DNA from: JANDLT01 sp041743485
GTDB taxonomy: Bacteria; Acidobacteriota; Blastocatellia; Pyrinomonadales; Pyrinomonadaceae
DNA: 40,458 nt
Assembly (NCBI GenBank): GCA_041743485.1
Contig: JBGTMR010000178.1
Location: forward strand, 1-40,458
Direction of reading: 5' to 3'
The first letter of the stretch is position 1. Every line of letters begins with the position of its first letter. This document shows, one piece after another, positions 7,709-17,023 of the stretch. The position numbers and the translations under genes are program-made. The notes under the pieces are model-generated. The model worked only from the letters and a program-made list of their open reading frames with translations. It was not told the DNA's origin and ran no database searches.

Positions 7709-9416
7709 AGCGCATTTCGTTCTCCATCTCTTCATCGTCAAGATCGAGAACTGCTATGCCGACCCTGCGTAGGTTGCTGAGAAAAAGGACGCGGTCGACG
7801 CCGGCGAGCCGTGCCGCCTTACCCGATGATAATAGCCTGCGCTTGAAGAGGCGCGCGGCGAGATCGAACCGCGCCGCCGGCTCTTCGAGTTGGTTCAAGA
7901 TTGGACGGAGTGCCTGCACGAGGTCTTCTGGTGTAAATACTTCTTCGCGAAGTTCTTCGTCGTCACCGAGAAGTCTCGACAAAGTTTTATCAACCTCGTC
8001 CACGACATCCTCGCTGTAAAGTTCCTTTTCGTCTTGCGGTTCGGTTATCCGTGCCCGAATTGCGCTTTGGACGGCATCGCGCACCTGAGTGCTCATGTTG
8101 CGAATGTTCTGCCGTGTATCTTCGTCCGTCGGGTCGATCTCCAATGCTTCCTTGAACGACTTCGCCGCCAACTGGAACTCACCGCGTCGGAAGTAGACAA
8201 CTCCGAGACCGCCGTGAGCGGGAGCGTAGTCAGGTACGAAGTCGAGCGCGATCTTAAATGCGGCTTCGGCTTCATCCAACAATTTACTTTCAGCAGTTTG
8301 TCCGCCGGTTGCCTGCAACTCCGCCTCGTAGGTTTGGAGGATGGCAACACCTAGTCTTTGGTGTATCTCAGCCATGTACATCCGCACATCGGCGTCGAAG
8401 TTGGGTGATTTGAAGCGCGCCAATTGATCGCGGATGAAGTATTCCCCGAACCCGATGATTTGTTCGAAGATGGCTCGCGCCTCCGCGTGACGTTCGGCGC
8501 CTAGATAAGCGGTGCCCAAGTTCGCCAGCGCGATGACATGATCCGGTTTCTCTCGAACGGCGCGCTTGTGCGCGTCGAGTGCTAAATCAAGCTTCTCTAT
8601 TTGTTCGTACAAGTAGCCGATATGGTTATAGACGTCGGCTCTTGCGACATTGTCGGAAAGTGCTTTCGCCATTCGCTCGAACGATGCGGCCGCCTTCAGG
8701 AATCTCTGCTCACGCTTTGACACGTCGCTTTGCTCACCAAGGTTGAAATGCAACTTGGCAAGGGCTTGGTGCGCTTCGACGAAATCCTTTTGCACTTCGC
8801 CTGCCTTTTCATATTCCTCTTCTGCCCGCTCCCAAAGCTTTAGCTTCTCGAAGATGTGACCGAGATAGAAGTGCGCGTGAGCCCCGCGACGACCCGTTTT
8901 TATGACGCGCTCAAAAGCCGATCTCGCATCATCAAGTCGTCCGGACATCATGTAGACGGCACCGAGCGTGTGGTGTGCGGTTTCATCCGCACCATCCATT
9001 TCAACGACTTTTTCAAGTACCGTTGCCGCATCTTCTAACTCCCCTTTCCTATAAAGGGCGATGCCAAGCATCGTATAAACTCCCTGTCGGAACGAGGGTT
9101 CTGGCTTGAGGTCAATCACCTCCCGAAGCGCAACTAAGGTCGCCGTCCAGTCCTTACGCTTCATATGTTGACTGGCTTGATAATAAGCTTCTTGTATCGG
9201 AGTAAATTTGGTGCGGTCAGCAGTTATGGTGCCGTTCGGAACCTCTATACCCACCCAGTTGCTTTCGGTCGCCCCGGTAAGCGTGGTGTCTAAAGCACTC
9301 TGAAGGCTTTGATCATCCTCACGTTGTAACCGACCAAACTTGTTGATGTCACCTTGATTTGGGAACAGCCCTGATGAAAATTTCGTCGTGCTTGATATTT
9401 TTTGTTGAACCCTCAT
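7692..9416 (-). CDS. TPR-repeat protein with C-terminal UPF0175 (antitoxin-like) domain
   Basis: This 574-residue protein has no signal peptide. A ~70-residue N-terminal region is followed by tandem tetratricopeptide repeats (about residues 75-460), with clear units such as AHHTLGAVYMMSGRLDDARS and ALANLGTAYLGAERHAEARA. An acidic linker (EDVVDEVDKTLSRLLGDDEE) follows. The last ~64 residues match UPF0175: LAARLFKRRLLSSGKAARLAG, then FLSNLRRVGIAVLDLDDEE. UPF0175 proteins are small HTH-type putative antitoxins usually paired with DUF3368 PIN toxins, and exactly such a PIN gene overlaps the 3' end. Start: ATG 9416 with an AGGTG site 6 nt upstream. A fusion of this antitoxin module to a long TPR scaffold is unusual. 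Its role, perhaps sensing or partner binding that controls the toxin, is inferred. Confidence 0.8.
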   Translation of the reverse strand: MRVQQKISSTTKFSSGLFPNQGDINKFGRLQREDDQSLQSALDTTLTGATESNWVGIEVPNGTITADRTKFTPIQEAYYQASQHMKRKDWTATLVALREVIDLKPEPSFRQGVYTMLGIALYRKGELEDAATVLEKVVEMDGADETAHHTLGAVYMMSGRLDDARSAFERVIKTGRRGAHAHFYLGHIFEKLKLWERAEEEYEKAGEVQKDFVEAHQALAKLHFNLGEQSDVSKREQRFLKAAASFERMAKALSDNVARADVYNHIGYLYEQIEKLDLALDAHKRAVREKPDHVIALANLGTAYLGAERHAEARAIFEQIIGFGEYFIRDQLARFKSPNFDADVRMYMAEIHQRLGVAILQTYEAELQATGGQTAESKLLDEAEAAFKIALDFVPDYAPAHGGLGVVYFRRGEFQLAAKSFKEALEIDPTDEDTRQNIRNMSTQVRDAVQSAIRARITEPQDEKELYSEDVVDEVDKTLSRLLGDDEELREEVFTPEDLVQALRPILNQLEEPAARFDLAARLFKRRLLSSGKAARLAGVDRVLFLSNLRRVGIAVLDLDDEEMENEMRYAGIK

Positions 9417-9461
9417 AAATTCACCTGATGCGACAACGCGGATTGAAGGACATGCTCCGAA

Positions 9462-10486
9462 TCAACGGTTGTTGAGTACGTCGCGCAGTTCATCTGCCCC
9501 GATACGCGCGTACTGCATTGAATAAATCGCGTTCTTGTGTCCGAGTTGTCGTTGTACCGCAGCAATGTTGCCGGTTTTCTCCATGACATGTCTTCCCATC
9601 GCGTGGCGCGCTGTGCGGTGTTTTACCTTCGACTCCGGCGATGGCGGCGACTTCATTCCACACCTCGTTCACTACACGCACCGCCAATCTGCCGTCACCG
9701 TGCGGCACGGTCGCCGGAGAGAGAAACAGGGCAGGGGATTGCCACTTCACTTCGTCCTGCCCCCGCTCTCGTTCGACGTAATCGCGGATGGCTTGCAGCC
9801 CTTCGTTGCTAATCTGATACGAGTGATGCACGCCACCTTTTTCTTCGACGCTCAACGTCTTCTTCTTGAAGTCTATGTCGTCGACGCTCATGTTGGTCAC
9901 CGCGGCGCGGCGCATCCCGGTCTCGATCAGCGTGTAGATGATCGCACGGTTGCGAAGCGCGCGATAGCCTTTACGCTTCGGTCGCTCGACTCCTCTGAAT
10001 CGGCTGCGATCCTTCGACCGTCCACCAATCTCGACGAGCAAGTCGGCGGCGTCCAACACCTTGCGCCGCTCCGACTCCGTCAGTGCCCGCTCGATCTCCA
10101 AACCCGTACCGATTGCCGCGAGTTTAATCTTCGCCATCGGATCGCCGAGCGGGAAGGGACGCAGCCGGTGAATCCACTTCGCCCATGTCTTCAGGTGCGC
10201 CATGATCCGGTTGATCGTCCGATCCGACCGCCGTCGCTTGCCGTCGACAACTTCCTTACTCAAACTTTGCTGGAATGATTTCGACAATCGCGGCGACCAA
10301 GTGACACGCGCGTCCTGTCCTTCCTCCTCAATCGCGTACTGAATAAAGATTCCGATGTCGCGCCGCTGCACCTTCTGCGATGACGAGACGGTCGTGACTT
10401 CAAAATCGAAATACTGCTCCGCCCACCACGCGAGAGAATCCGGCGATGCCTCGGTGATGCGAATCAGGGCGTGTTTTTTGTTTCAT
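9462..10486 (-). pseudogene. Tyrosine recombinase (phage/Xer-type), frameshifted
   Basis: The main minus-strand frame (from ~10480 down to about 9610) carries a core-binding domain (SLAWWAEQYFDF; RTINRIMAHLKTWAKWI) and the catalytic start with Arg in IETGMRRAAVTNM and Lys in VEEKGG. Near 9604-9612 homology jumps frame. The following frame supplies the rest of the active site: TARHAMGRHVMEKTG, VQRQLGHKNA and Tyr in IYSMQYARIG, ending at 9462. A single-base loss in a GCGCGCC run would explain it. The N-terminus also lacks a start: a TGA precedes the domain, while an ATG at 10486 lies in another frame next to an A-rich run. It is therefore a doubly damaged integrase, or one affected by sequence error. 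Confidence 0.75.
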
Positions 10487-10651
10487 GAAGCCTTTTGTGA
10501 CTCTAGCGCGGTTCCGGTACTCAACATTTACCCGCTCCTCGATGTTCTACTACCTACAAATAGGGTAACGAAAGATACCTTTCATGCGATGACCTGCAAA
10601 GAATAGCATTCGCAAGCAGCCCGCTCAGACTTAACAGCCTCCAATTTCCAC

Positions 10652-11620
10652 TCAGGCGGGCTTATTTCGCTGCCAGACACTTCGACCCGCTTCGCTCGCT
10701 TCGAGTCGGCGCGTCGGCGTGATGTTCACTAAGCCACGACAGCACAAATCGGCAATCGTAATCTTCGCGGTTGATTCATCTAAATCCGCATCTGTTCCTA
10801 ACCCACGATCAATAATCCAACCGGCAAGTCCCACTCGATCTTCGCCCGTGCACACTGCCAACCGCTCCATGCTGTAGCGCGAGGGTAGTTCCGTGATGAT
10901 CCCAAGTAGAGCCAACGACGAAGCGGATAAATCCTCCTTTGCCAGTGGTCGACGTTCCTGTGCTACCGGCTCATCTGACGATGTGCGCCGCTTAACCTGA
11001 CGCGCAGGCGGAAGGGAAGTGTCGAGGGGCAACGCATCTTGTTCCGCAGCCTTCTCAGCGCGTAATCGGTAGTCGCCGCGCAGTCCACATTTCACTTGAT
11101 GCTCAAAGAGTAATAACGTGGCGAAGGCATCCCGCGCGGCGTAGTCGAGTTGCTTGGGTTGAAGAGGGCGCAAATCCCAATCGCTTCCTTGCGCCGCTTT
11201 GTCGAGCGAAAAGTTAAGATGTTTCTCGACCTGAGCTTTGAGAGAATATCTCTTTTCGCCGCTTCGTCGTGCGGCGAGCAAAGTGTCATGAATCGGAGCA
11301 ATCGTGATCTTAAAATGTCTGGCGATGCGCCCGGCATCGAAGACTGCGTTGTGAATGACTTTAGTCGTAGTGTGACTCTCCAGTTGCGGGCGCAAGAGAA
11401 GCGTCAAGTCGAGCCGGGCGAGGGCGTCAATCACTGAGACGCGCATCTCACCCTTCAGGTGGTAGGCGAGTTGGATGAGTGCCACCCGCTCGGCTTGTGG
11501 ATTCCACCAGTTGATAGTTTCAATATCGAGAGCGAGAACTCTTACCGCCGCGAGATTCTCGCACAAGGTCAGAAGTCTAGTTGGGTCATTGATAAAGGCA
11601 AGGGTGTAGTTTAATTTCAT
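10652..11620 (-). CDS. DnaQ/RNase D-like 3'-5' exonuclease (DEDDy)
   Basis: The 322-residue protein has an N-terminal 3'-5' exonuclease domain with all motifs: Exo I LALDIETINWW (Asp, Glu), Exo II VIHNAVFDAGRI (Asp), and Exo III YAARDAFATLLLFE (Tyr-x3-Asp). The second half (from ~residue 190) is Lys/Arg/Ser rich and then forms a predicted winged-helix-like stretch (ALLGIITELPSRYSMERLA) without the HRDC domain of classical RNase D. It probably trims structured RNA or DNA ends in the cytoplasm. There is no clear Shine-Dalgarno before ATG 11620. It stands alone between the broken integrase and a divergently oriented peptidase pseudogene. Confidence 0.85.
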   Translation of the reverse strand: MKLNYTLAFINDPTRLLTLCENLAAVRVLALDIETINWWNPQAERVALIQLAYHLKGEMRVSVIDALARLDLTLLLRPQLESHTTTKVIHNAVFDAGRIARHFKITIAPIHDTLLAARRSGEKRYSLKAQVEKHLNFSLDKAAQGSDWDLRPLQPKQLDYAARDAFATLLLFEHQVKCGLRGDYRLRAEKAAEQDALPLDTSLPPARQVKRRTSSDEPVAQERRPLAKEDLSASSLALLGIITELPSRYSMERLAVCTGEDRVGLAGWIIDRGLGTDADLDESTAKITIADLCCRGLVNITPTRRLEASEAGRSVWQRNKPA

Positions 11621-11655
11621 CGAATGTCGAAACAGACTTTAATCTTCCGGTAGCA

Positions 11656-12260
11656 TTGAGCAGCGGCGGAGTGGTTTTCCTGTTGAAGCTTTTATTTGTT
11701 CAGCCGGGAAAAACCGGTAAGCCATGCGCGGCTCTGCTCGTATGCGCTCTGCTGCCCACAGATCACGCGCAGTTCTTCCAAGACACACGCGCGACTGTTC
11801 GCCGCCTCACCTTGCCCTTCAAGGTCGCGTGGCTTTACGCGCAAGAGCCTGACGGCGAACTTGCCGTCCCGGTCAAGGGCGTTCGCGTTAAGCAGATTTT
11901 GGATACGTGGCACGCCCCCCGCCCGGTCGGACGTTGGCACGAAGGTCAAGACATCTTCGCCATGCGCCGCACCATCGTCCGTTCGGCGACCGACGGGTAT
12001 GTGGTGAGAGTTGGTGTACGTTGGGCGGGAAGGTCGTCTTCGTCGCCGGTGCGGGCGGACGGCGTTATTACTACGCACACTTGGACTCATATACTTCCGG
12101 TCTCGCGGTTGGCGATTATGTGACACCGGAAACGGTACTCGGCTACGTTGGAACGACGGGTAACGCTGCCGGCACTCCACCTCATCTTCACTTCGGGGCA
12201 TACACCCCGACGGGAGCGATTGATCCTTTGCCGTTGTTGACGGACAAGTTTAAGGGATAA
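11656..12260 (+). pseudogene. M23-family peptidase (LytM), frameshifted
   Basis: Frame 1 (from TTG 11656) carries LAVPVKGVRVKQILDTWHAP and RWHEGQDIFA with the zinc-binding His-x3-Asp, then SATDGYVVRVG. Near 12012-12018 homology moves to another frame: LGGKVVFVAGAGGRRYYYAHL, LGYVGTTGNA, and the second zinc motif PPHLHFGAY, ending at 12260. Together they make an otherwise complete M23 peptidoglycan endopeptidase. One missing base between VRVG and LGG restores it. The first ~50 codons have no convincing start or signal peptide. Either a recent pseudogene or a base-call error is possible. Confidence 0.75.
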
Positions 12261-12328
12261 TAGTTTCTACTGGGACAGATGATACAAAGGCGGCGACATA
12301 AACGGCAGACACACGGGGCTTCGCATAA

Positions 12329-13294
12329 ATGATTTTCAATGTAATTGACATCTTGCTCGTGGTGGTCGTGCTGTTAAGCGTGCTGCACGGCTTCCGGCGC
12401 GGCTTCATCTTGAGTGCGCTCGATCTGGTGCGCTGGGTTGTGAGTCTGCTGGCGGGCTTGCGTTTTTATCAGCCAATCGCGCACTGGCTCGCGCCGCGCG
12501 TGGATTTGTGGTCTGAGGTTTGGGATCAGCCGATTGCGTTTCTTCTAATCGCAGTAATGGCGAGTGTGATGATTCATCTGCTCGGCAGCGCAGTTCTAAG
12601 ACGGTTGCCGCGAGATGTTCACGAGCGACGAATCAACCGACTGCTTGGCGTCTTGCCGGGTACGATGAACGGCGTGATTACGGCGGCAATCGTCGCGGCA
12701 TTGCTCCTCGCCATCCCGCTTACCGAATCGTTGCGTGAGCGCGCCCGCGAGAGCCTGACGGTGAATCGTCTCGCCGTCTTCACCGAACGCTTAGAGACGG
12801 CACTCGTTCCTATCTTCGACGACGCCATCACGCAAACGCTCAACCGGCTCACGATTGAACCCGAATCAAGCGAGCGCATCAGGTTGCCTTACACCGTTAA
12901 AGAGTCGCGTCCGCGTCCCGCTTTGGAAGCCGGGATGCTGGAACTCGTCAACGAAGAAAGACGCGCGGCGGGACTTATGCCACTCGCTTTCGACCCGGAA
13001 CTCGTGGAAGTGGCGCGCAAACATTCGGCGGATATGTTTGCGCGCGGCTACTTCGCGCACGTTACGCCGGAAGGTCGTAATCCCTTTGAGCGCATACGCG
13101 CGGCGGATGTTAATTTCCTCACCGCCGGTGAGAACCTCGCGCTCGCGCCGACCGTCCCCGTAGCGCATACGGGATTGATGAACTCACCGGGACACCGCGC
13201 CAACATCCTGAGACGTGAGTTCGGGCGCGTCGGCATCGGCATCATGGACGGCGGGATGCGCGGGTTGATGGTGACGCAGAATTTCCGTAATTGA
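12329..13294 (+). CDS. CvpA-family membrane protein fused to a CAP/SCP domain
   Basis: The 321-residue protein begins with four hydrophobic helices of the CvpA family (residues 1-140: NVIDILLVVVVLLSVLHGFR, then RGFILSALDLVRWVVSLLAG, FLLIAVMASVMIHLLG and GVITAAIVAALLLAIPL). A linker (145-200) leads to an extracytoplasmic CAP domain (about 205-320) with LVNEERRAAGLMPL, ARKHSADMFARGYFAHV, AGENLA and SPGHRANIL. The two His and the Glu of the CAP cavity are present. CvpA proteins are linked to envelope homeostasis and CAP (YkwD-type) domains are secreted; the fusion probably anchors the CAP domain at the membrane surface. Substrate unknown. It follows the M23 fragment by 68 bp, so a cell-wall theme is possible. 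Confidence 0.88.
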   Translation: MIFNVIDILLVVVVLLSVLHGFRRGFILSALDLVRWVVSLLAGLRFYQPIAHWLAPRVDLWSEVWDQPIAFLLIAVMASVMIHLLGSAVLRRLPRDVHERRINRLLGVLPGTMNGVITAAIVAALLLAIPLTESLRERARESLTVNRLAVFTERLETALVPIFDDAITQTLNRLTIEPESSERIRLPYTVKESRPRPALEAGMLELVNEERRAAGLMPLAFDPELVEVARKHSADMFARGYFAHVTPEGRNPFERIRAADVNFLTAGENLALAPTVPVAHTGLMNSPGHRANILRREFGRVGIGIMDGGMRGLMVTQNFRN

Positions 13295-13702
13295 TTTGGA
13301 TTCATCAAAACGGCATGTTCGTTATGACAGATGATTAACCCAAGCGGAAGTTGATTCGTACTTCATGGTTTTTACGAATGCTGGTTTAGATCATCGGGAA
13401 CACTGGAAGGATCGGTTCACTAAACGCGAAGAGAAATGGTTGTTCATCGAAAGGAGAGTTCTAGTTGGGGGCTTTTAGATTCATCTTGGTTTAGGGGTAC
13501 GGGAGTTTGATGATCTCATTGTCTCTATCGTGAAGGAATTGAAGCCCGCATCTCTAGTTGAAGACTTACAGTAGGTTTTGCCCCGCTCCCTTCGTGATAT
13601 GATTCGCTCGAAGAACAAAGGCACTCGACGGGGCTTGAGCCTCGGACATCTCTCACCCTACGCTCACCTTCAATCATAAAATCACTTTTTGGAACTGCAC
13701 CA
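13295..13702. other. Intergenic stretch with a degraded SnoaL-like fragment
   Basis: This 408-bp gap between the CvpA-CAP gene and the secreted repeat protein holds no full gene. At 13335-13478 a short frame without a start is described separately. Bases 13479-13575 contain a short open frame reading REFDDLIVSIVKELKPAS that I cannot assign. The remaining bases to 13702 carry no clear promoter elements. Confidence 0.5.
13335..13478 (+). pseudogene. SnoaL/NTF2-like domain, C-terminal fragment
   Basis: The frame reads EVDSYFMVFTNAG then DHREHWKDRFTKREEKWLF and IERRV before TAG at 13476-13478. The pattern S-Y-F-x-V-x-T ... W-x-D-R-F-x(6)-W-x-F-x-x-R-x-V is the C-terminal half of SnoaL-like/NTF2 domains (limonene-epoxide-hydrolase or dioxygenase small-subunit type). 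A TGA lies just upstream and no N-terminal half is found. It looks like a decayed gene remnant; low confidence because of its length. Confidence 0.4.
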
Positions 13703-16654
13703 ATGAATCAAATAATCCTCGCTTGTTTGAACTTGTGCGTGTGCCTCGGTCTGGCGGCACTCGTCACATCACAAACCTTCGCCCAAACGCAGACCTTAGT
13801 CAGCGTCAGCCGTCAGGGCGGCGTCGGCAACTCCTCATCGATCAATCCCCGCGTCAGCGATGACGGACGCTTTGTGGTTTTTGAAAGTCTCGCCAGCGAT
13901 TTGACTCCATTATCCGATTCCAACAATGGCTTCGACATTTTCGTGCGCGACCTTGTGATGAAGACCACGCAACTTGTCAGCGTCAACCGCGACGGCAACA
14001 GTGCGGGCGACAATCGTTCGCAACGACCGGCGATCAGTCGTGACGGTCGTTTTGTGACATTTGAAAGTGTGGCGACCGACTTGATCGCGACGCCCGATGC
14101 AAATGATGCGACCGACATCTTCGTGCGCGATTTGCAAACCAATACGACGCGCCTCGTCAGTGTCAACCGCGACGGCACCGGCACTGGCAACCTTGCGTCG
14201 GTGCAAACCGTGATCAGTGCCGACGGTCACGTCGTCGCGTTTTTGAGTCAGGCAACCGACCTTGTAACAAACAGCGATACGAACGAAGAAATCGACATCT
14301 TCGCTCGTGACATGGTGACGAATACGACGACGCTCGTCAGCGTTAATCGTGATGGAACGACGAGTGCCAACGGGCGCGGGTTATTCAACGCCGGGCAGCA
14401 ACCCATGAGTGCCGACGGACGCTTTATCATCTTCGCCAGTGCGGCACCCGACTTGACCGAAACCCTTGACGCGAATGCGACCAATGATGTTTTCGTGCGC
14501 GATAGGCAAACTAATTCGACAACCCTCGTCAGCTTCGACCAAACGAACAACGGTTCCGGCGACGGCAGTTCGATTCCGGCATCTATCAGCCTCGACGGAC
14601 GCTATGTCGTCTTCCAAAGTGTGGCAGCGAACCTCACGGCGACGATTGACTCAAATAATCTCACCGATGTTTTCGTGCGCGACACGCAAACCGCTTCGAC
14701 GCAACTCGTCAGCGTCAATGCGGCGGGTACGGCGAGTGGCAACCGTCAATCTTTCACTGCGACTCCGAGCACGACATTAAGCGACGACAATCGTTTTGTG
14801 ATTTTCACCAGCGCGGCAAATGACCTCGTCGGCGACGACGCCAACAATTTTCTCGATGTCTTCCGGCGTGATTTGCAAAACGGCACGACCATACTCGTGA
14901 GCATCGGCGGCGGCACTAATCCTGCCAACCGCAATGGTGACGGCGATTCGGTCGCACCTTCCATCAACCGCGACGGTCGTTTTATCTTGTTCACGAGCCG
15001 CGCCGAAAACTTCGCATCAAATGATAACGACGGCTCCGACATCTTCGTGCGCGATGTCAATCTCGGGATCACCACGCTTGTCAGTCGCGGCAATCCGCCG
15101 TTCTTAGGTTTTTTCAATCAACTTCCGCCTCCGCCTCCGCCGTTTATTGATGGAGTAATCAGTGCCGACGGCTCGACGGTCGTCTATGACACCTCCAACA
15201 TCGTTACCGTTGTTAATTCCAACGGCTCCGGCGACTCTAATACCGTAGAAGATGTCTTCGCCTACAAGGTCAACACGCAGGCGACGACCGGCGTCGATAT
15301 AGACGACGTGACGGTGACGGAAGGTAACGCCGGAACAATCAACGCGCAGTTCGCCGTCACGCTCTCGGTGCCGAATCCGATGACTGTCACCGTAGATTAC
15401 TTCAGTTCTAGCGCGCGTCAGAACGTAGATTACACCGCCACCAACGGCACATTGACTTTCGTACCCGGCGAAGTAAGTAAAACGATTAGCGTGGCAGTCA
15501 TCGGCGACACGTTGCCCGAACTAAACGAAAGATTTTCCATCACCCTTGCTAATCCGACAGGCGGTGCGACGCTCGCCAGAGGATATGCCACCGGCACCAT
15601 CATCAATGACGATGCAACGAAGACACCGGCATCAATTCTCATCAGCGAGTTTCGCCCGCGCGGACCGGCTGGCATGGATGATGACTTCATCGAGCTTTAC
15701 AACAACACGGATGCCTACCTTAGTCTCGCCGGATGGGGATTGGTTTCCGTTGACGCGCAAGGAAGAGAAGTGACAACTTTTCTGGTAGGTTCGCAATCCC
15801 CGGTCGCCCCGCGCCGCCACTTTTTATTCACAGGTCGCAGATATAGTTTGAGTGCATACGCAAGCTCGCTTCACAGAATCGGGGTAGAGGACGACCGGGG
15901 TATCGTGTTGCTCGACCCGAACGGCATTGTTATAGATCGTGTCGGCTTCGACCGCTTCACCGATGCGGCGAATGCTCAGTATCGTGAGGGCGCAGGACTA
16001 CCGACGCTTGATGCGACCACCGCCGAACACAGCTTTGTGCGCCGCCAAGAATCAGGTCGCCCGCAAGACACCGATGACAACGCGCGGGATTTCGTGTTGG
16101 TTTCGACGACCGGAGCGAGTATCGGCGGCGTGGCATCCGTACTCGGCGCGCCGGGACCGCAGAACGATCCGAACGTGGTGAGCATGTTTGCACCACTCCG
16201 TCTGAGCAGTGGCGACATCGTACCGACGATTGCCGCCGAAAAGCGTCGTTCCTTTCGTCGCCGGACATCGCCCACCCCTGTTGTGGCGGGTACGCTCGTG
16301 CTGCGCCGCACATTTACTAACACGAGCAATCACTCACTCACACGGCTGCGGTTCCGGGTCATCGACATCACGACGCAGGGCACGCCGATAAGCACGGACG
16401 GCTCAACCGCCGACGTTCGCGTCGTGTCGTCCTTTGATTCGAGGGCAGGGAACGGAACGATTGTTCGTGGATTGATGCTTGAACAGCCACCGACCCAAGC
16501 AGACGGCGGTGGACTCAACGCGAGTTTGCGAGTCGAAGGAATCAACTCAGGCGCACCGCTCACACCGGGGGCGACCGTCGCGCTTGAGTTCCGCTTGAAC
16601 GTCGTGCGCGGCGGACACTTCCGGTTGAGGGTTCAACCCGAAGAAATCCCGTAG
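13703..16654 (+). CDS. Large secreted repeat protein: propeller-type repeats, Calx-beta and lamin-tail domains
   Basis: A 983-residue protein with a signal peptide (hydrophobic LILACLNLCVCLGLAALV-like core, cleavage probably after TFA in QTFAQ). Residues ~30-525 hold about eight ~60-residue repeats of the form SxDGRFVxFES...DIFVRDxxTxTTxLVSVNxDG, a PD40/TolB-like beta-propeller blade pattern. Residues ~531-636 are a Calx-beta domain (VTEGNAG, VDYFSSSA, FVPGEVSKTI, LANPTGGA). Residues ~645-770 look like a lamin-tail domain (ISEFRPRG, DDFIELYNNTD). The C-terminal 180 residues are beta-rich and unassigned. It is likely a surface or extracellular adhesion/binding protein. The DNA repeats may promote copy-number change. 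No catalytic motif is seen. Confidence 0.85.
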   Translation: MNQIILACLNLCVCLGLAALVTSQTFAQTQTLVSVSRQGGVGNSSSINPRVSDDGRFVVFESLASDLTPLSDSNNGFDIFVRDLVMKTTQLVSVNRDGNSAGDNRSQRPAISRDGRFVTFESVATDLIATPDANDATDIFVRDLQTNTTRLVSVNRDGTGTGNLASVQTVISADGHVVAFLSQATDLVTNSDTNEEIDIFARDMVTNTTTLVSVNRDGTTSANGRGLFNAGQQPMSADGRFIIFASAAPDLTETLDANATNDVFVRDRQTNSTTLVSFDQTNNGSGDGSSIPASISLDGRYVVFQSVAANLTATIDSNNLTDVFVRDTQTASTQLVSVNAAGTASGNRQSFTATPSTTLSDDNRFVIFTSAANDLVGDDANNFLDVFRRDLQNGTTILVSIGGGTNPANRNGDGDSVAPSINRDGRFILFTSRAENFASNDNDGSDIFVRDVNLGITTLVSRGNPPFLGFFNQLPPPPPPFIDGVISADGSTVVYDTSNIVTVVNSNGSGDSNTVEDVFAYKVNTQATTGVDIDDVTVTEGNAGTINAQFAVTLSVPNPMTVTVDYFSSSARQNVDYTATNGTLTFVPGEVSKTISVAVIGDTLPELNERFSITLANPTGGATLARGYATGTIINDDATKTPASILISEFRPRGPAGMDDDFIELYNNTDAYLSLAGWGLVSVDAQGREVTTFLVGSQSPVAPRRHFLFTGRRYSLSAYASSLHRIGVEDDRGIVLLDPNGIVIDRVGFDRFTDAANAQYREGAGLPTLDATTAEHSFVRRQESGRPQDTDDNARDFVLVSTTGASIGGVASVLGAPGPQNDPNVVSMFAPLRLSSGDIVPTIAAEKRRSFRRRTSPTPVVAGTLVLRRTFTNTSNHSLTRLRFRVIDITTQGTPISTDGSTADVRVVSSFDSRAGNGTIVRGLMLEQPPTQADGGGLNASLRVEGINSGAPLTPGATVALEFRLNVVRGGHFRLRVQPEEIP

Positions 16655-17023
16655 GACAGGCGACAACGAGAGGCATTTCCGATGGCAAATCACGATAGCT
16701 GCGTTTTAACATTATTTGCAAAAGTCAGGACGTGATCTGACAAAACGCGATGTCGGATTTGAGTCGTGAGTGTCAGACGAACACACACACAATCTTTTTA
16801 TTATCCGCCGTATCAGCGACCGTCAATGACTTAGCACATCATGGTAATCCTCTGCCTACACCAAGTGTCAGATTAATCCTGTGCTAAAACGAGTGTCTGT
16901 CAGGTCAAATTTAGAGTTTTACACATTATTTCTTGCGATAGGTGAATGAGCAATTGTTTTCCGCTTTGCTGCGACACAGTAAATCGCAATCCGCTTGATG
17001 CTGGATAACGTCCCGTATAAAAC
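16655..17023. other. Intergenic region, no gene recognised
   Basis: A 369-bp AT-richer gap between two 3' ends (the secreted protein on plus, the integrase on minus). Three copies of a short A/GAGTGTC motif occur near 16767, 16864 and 16890, the last two around TCAGATTAATCCTGTGC. They might be an element end or an attachment-site region beside the integrase, but I cannot match them to a known repeat. No reading frame looks coding. Confidence 0.4.

Noticed and set aside
9535..10278. 247-codon plus-strand frame opposite the integrase
   Set aside because: The minus strand carries clear recombinase motifs over the same span; this frame is His/Leu/Arg-rich antisense with no domain.
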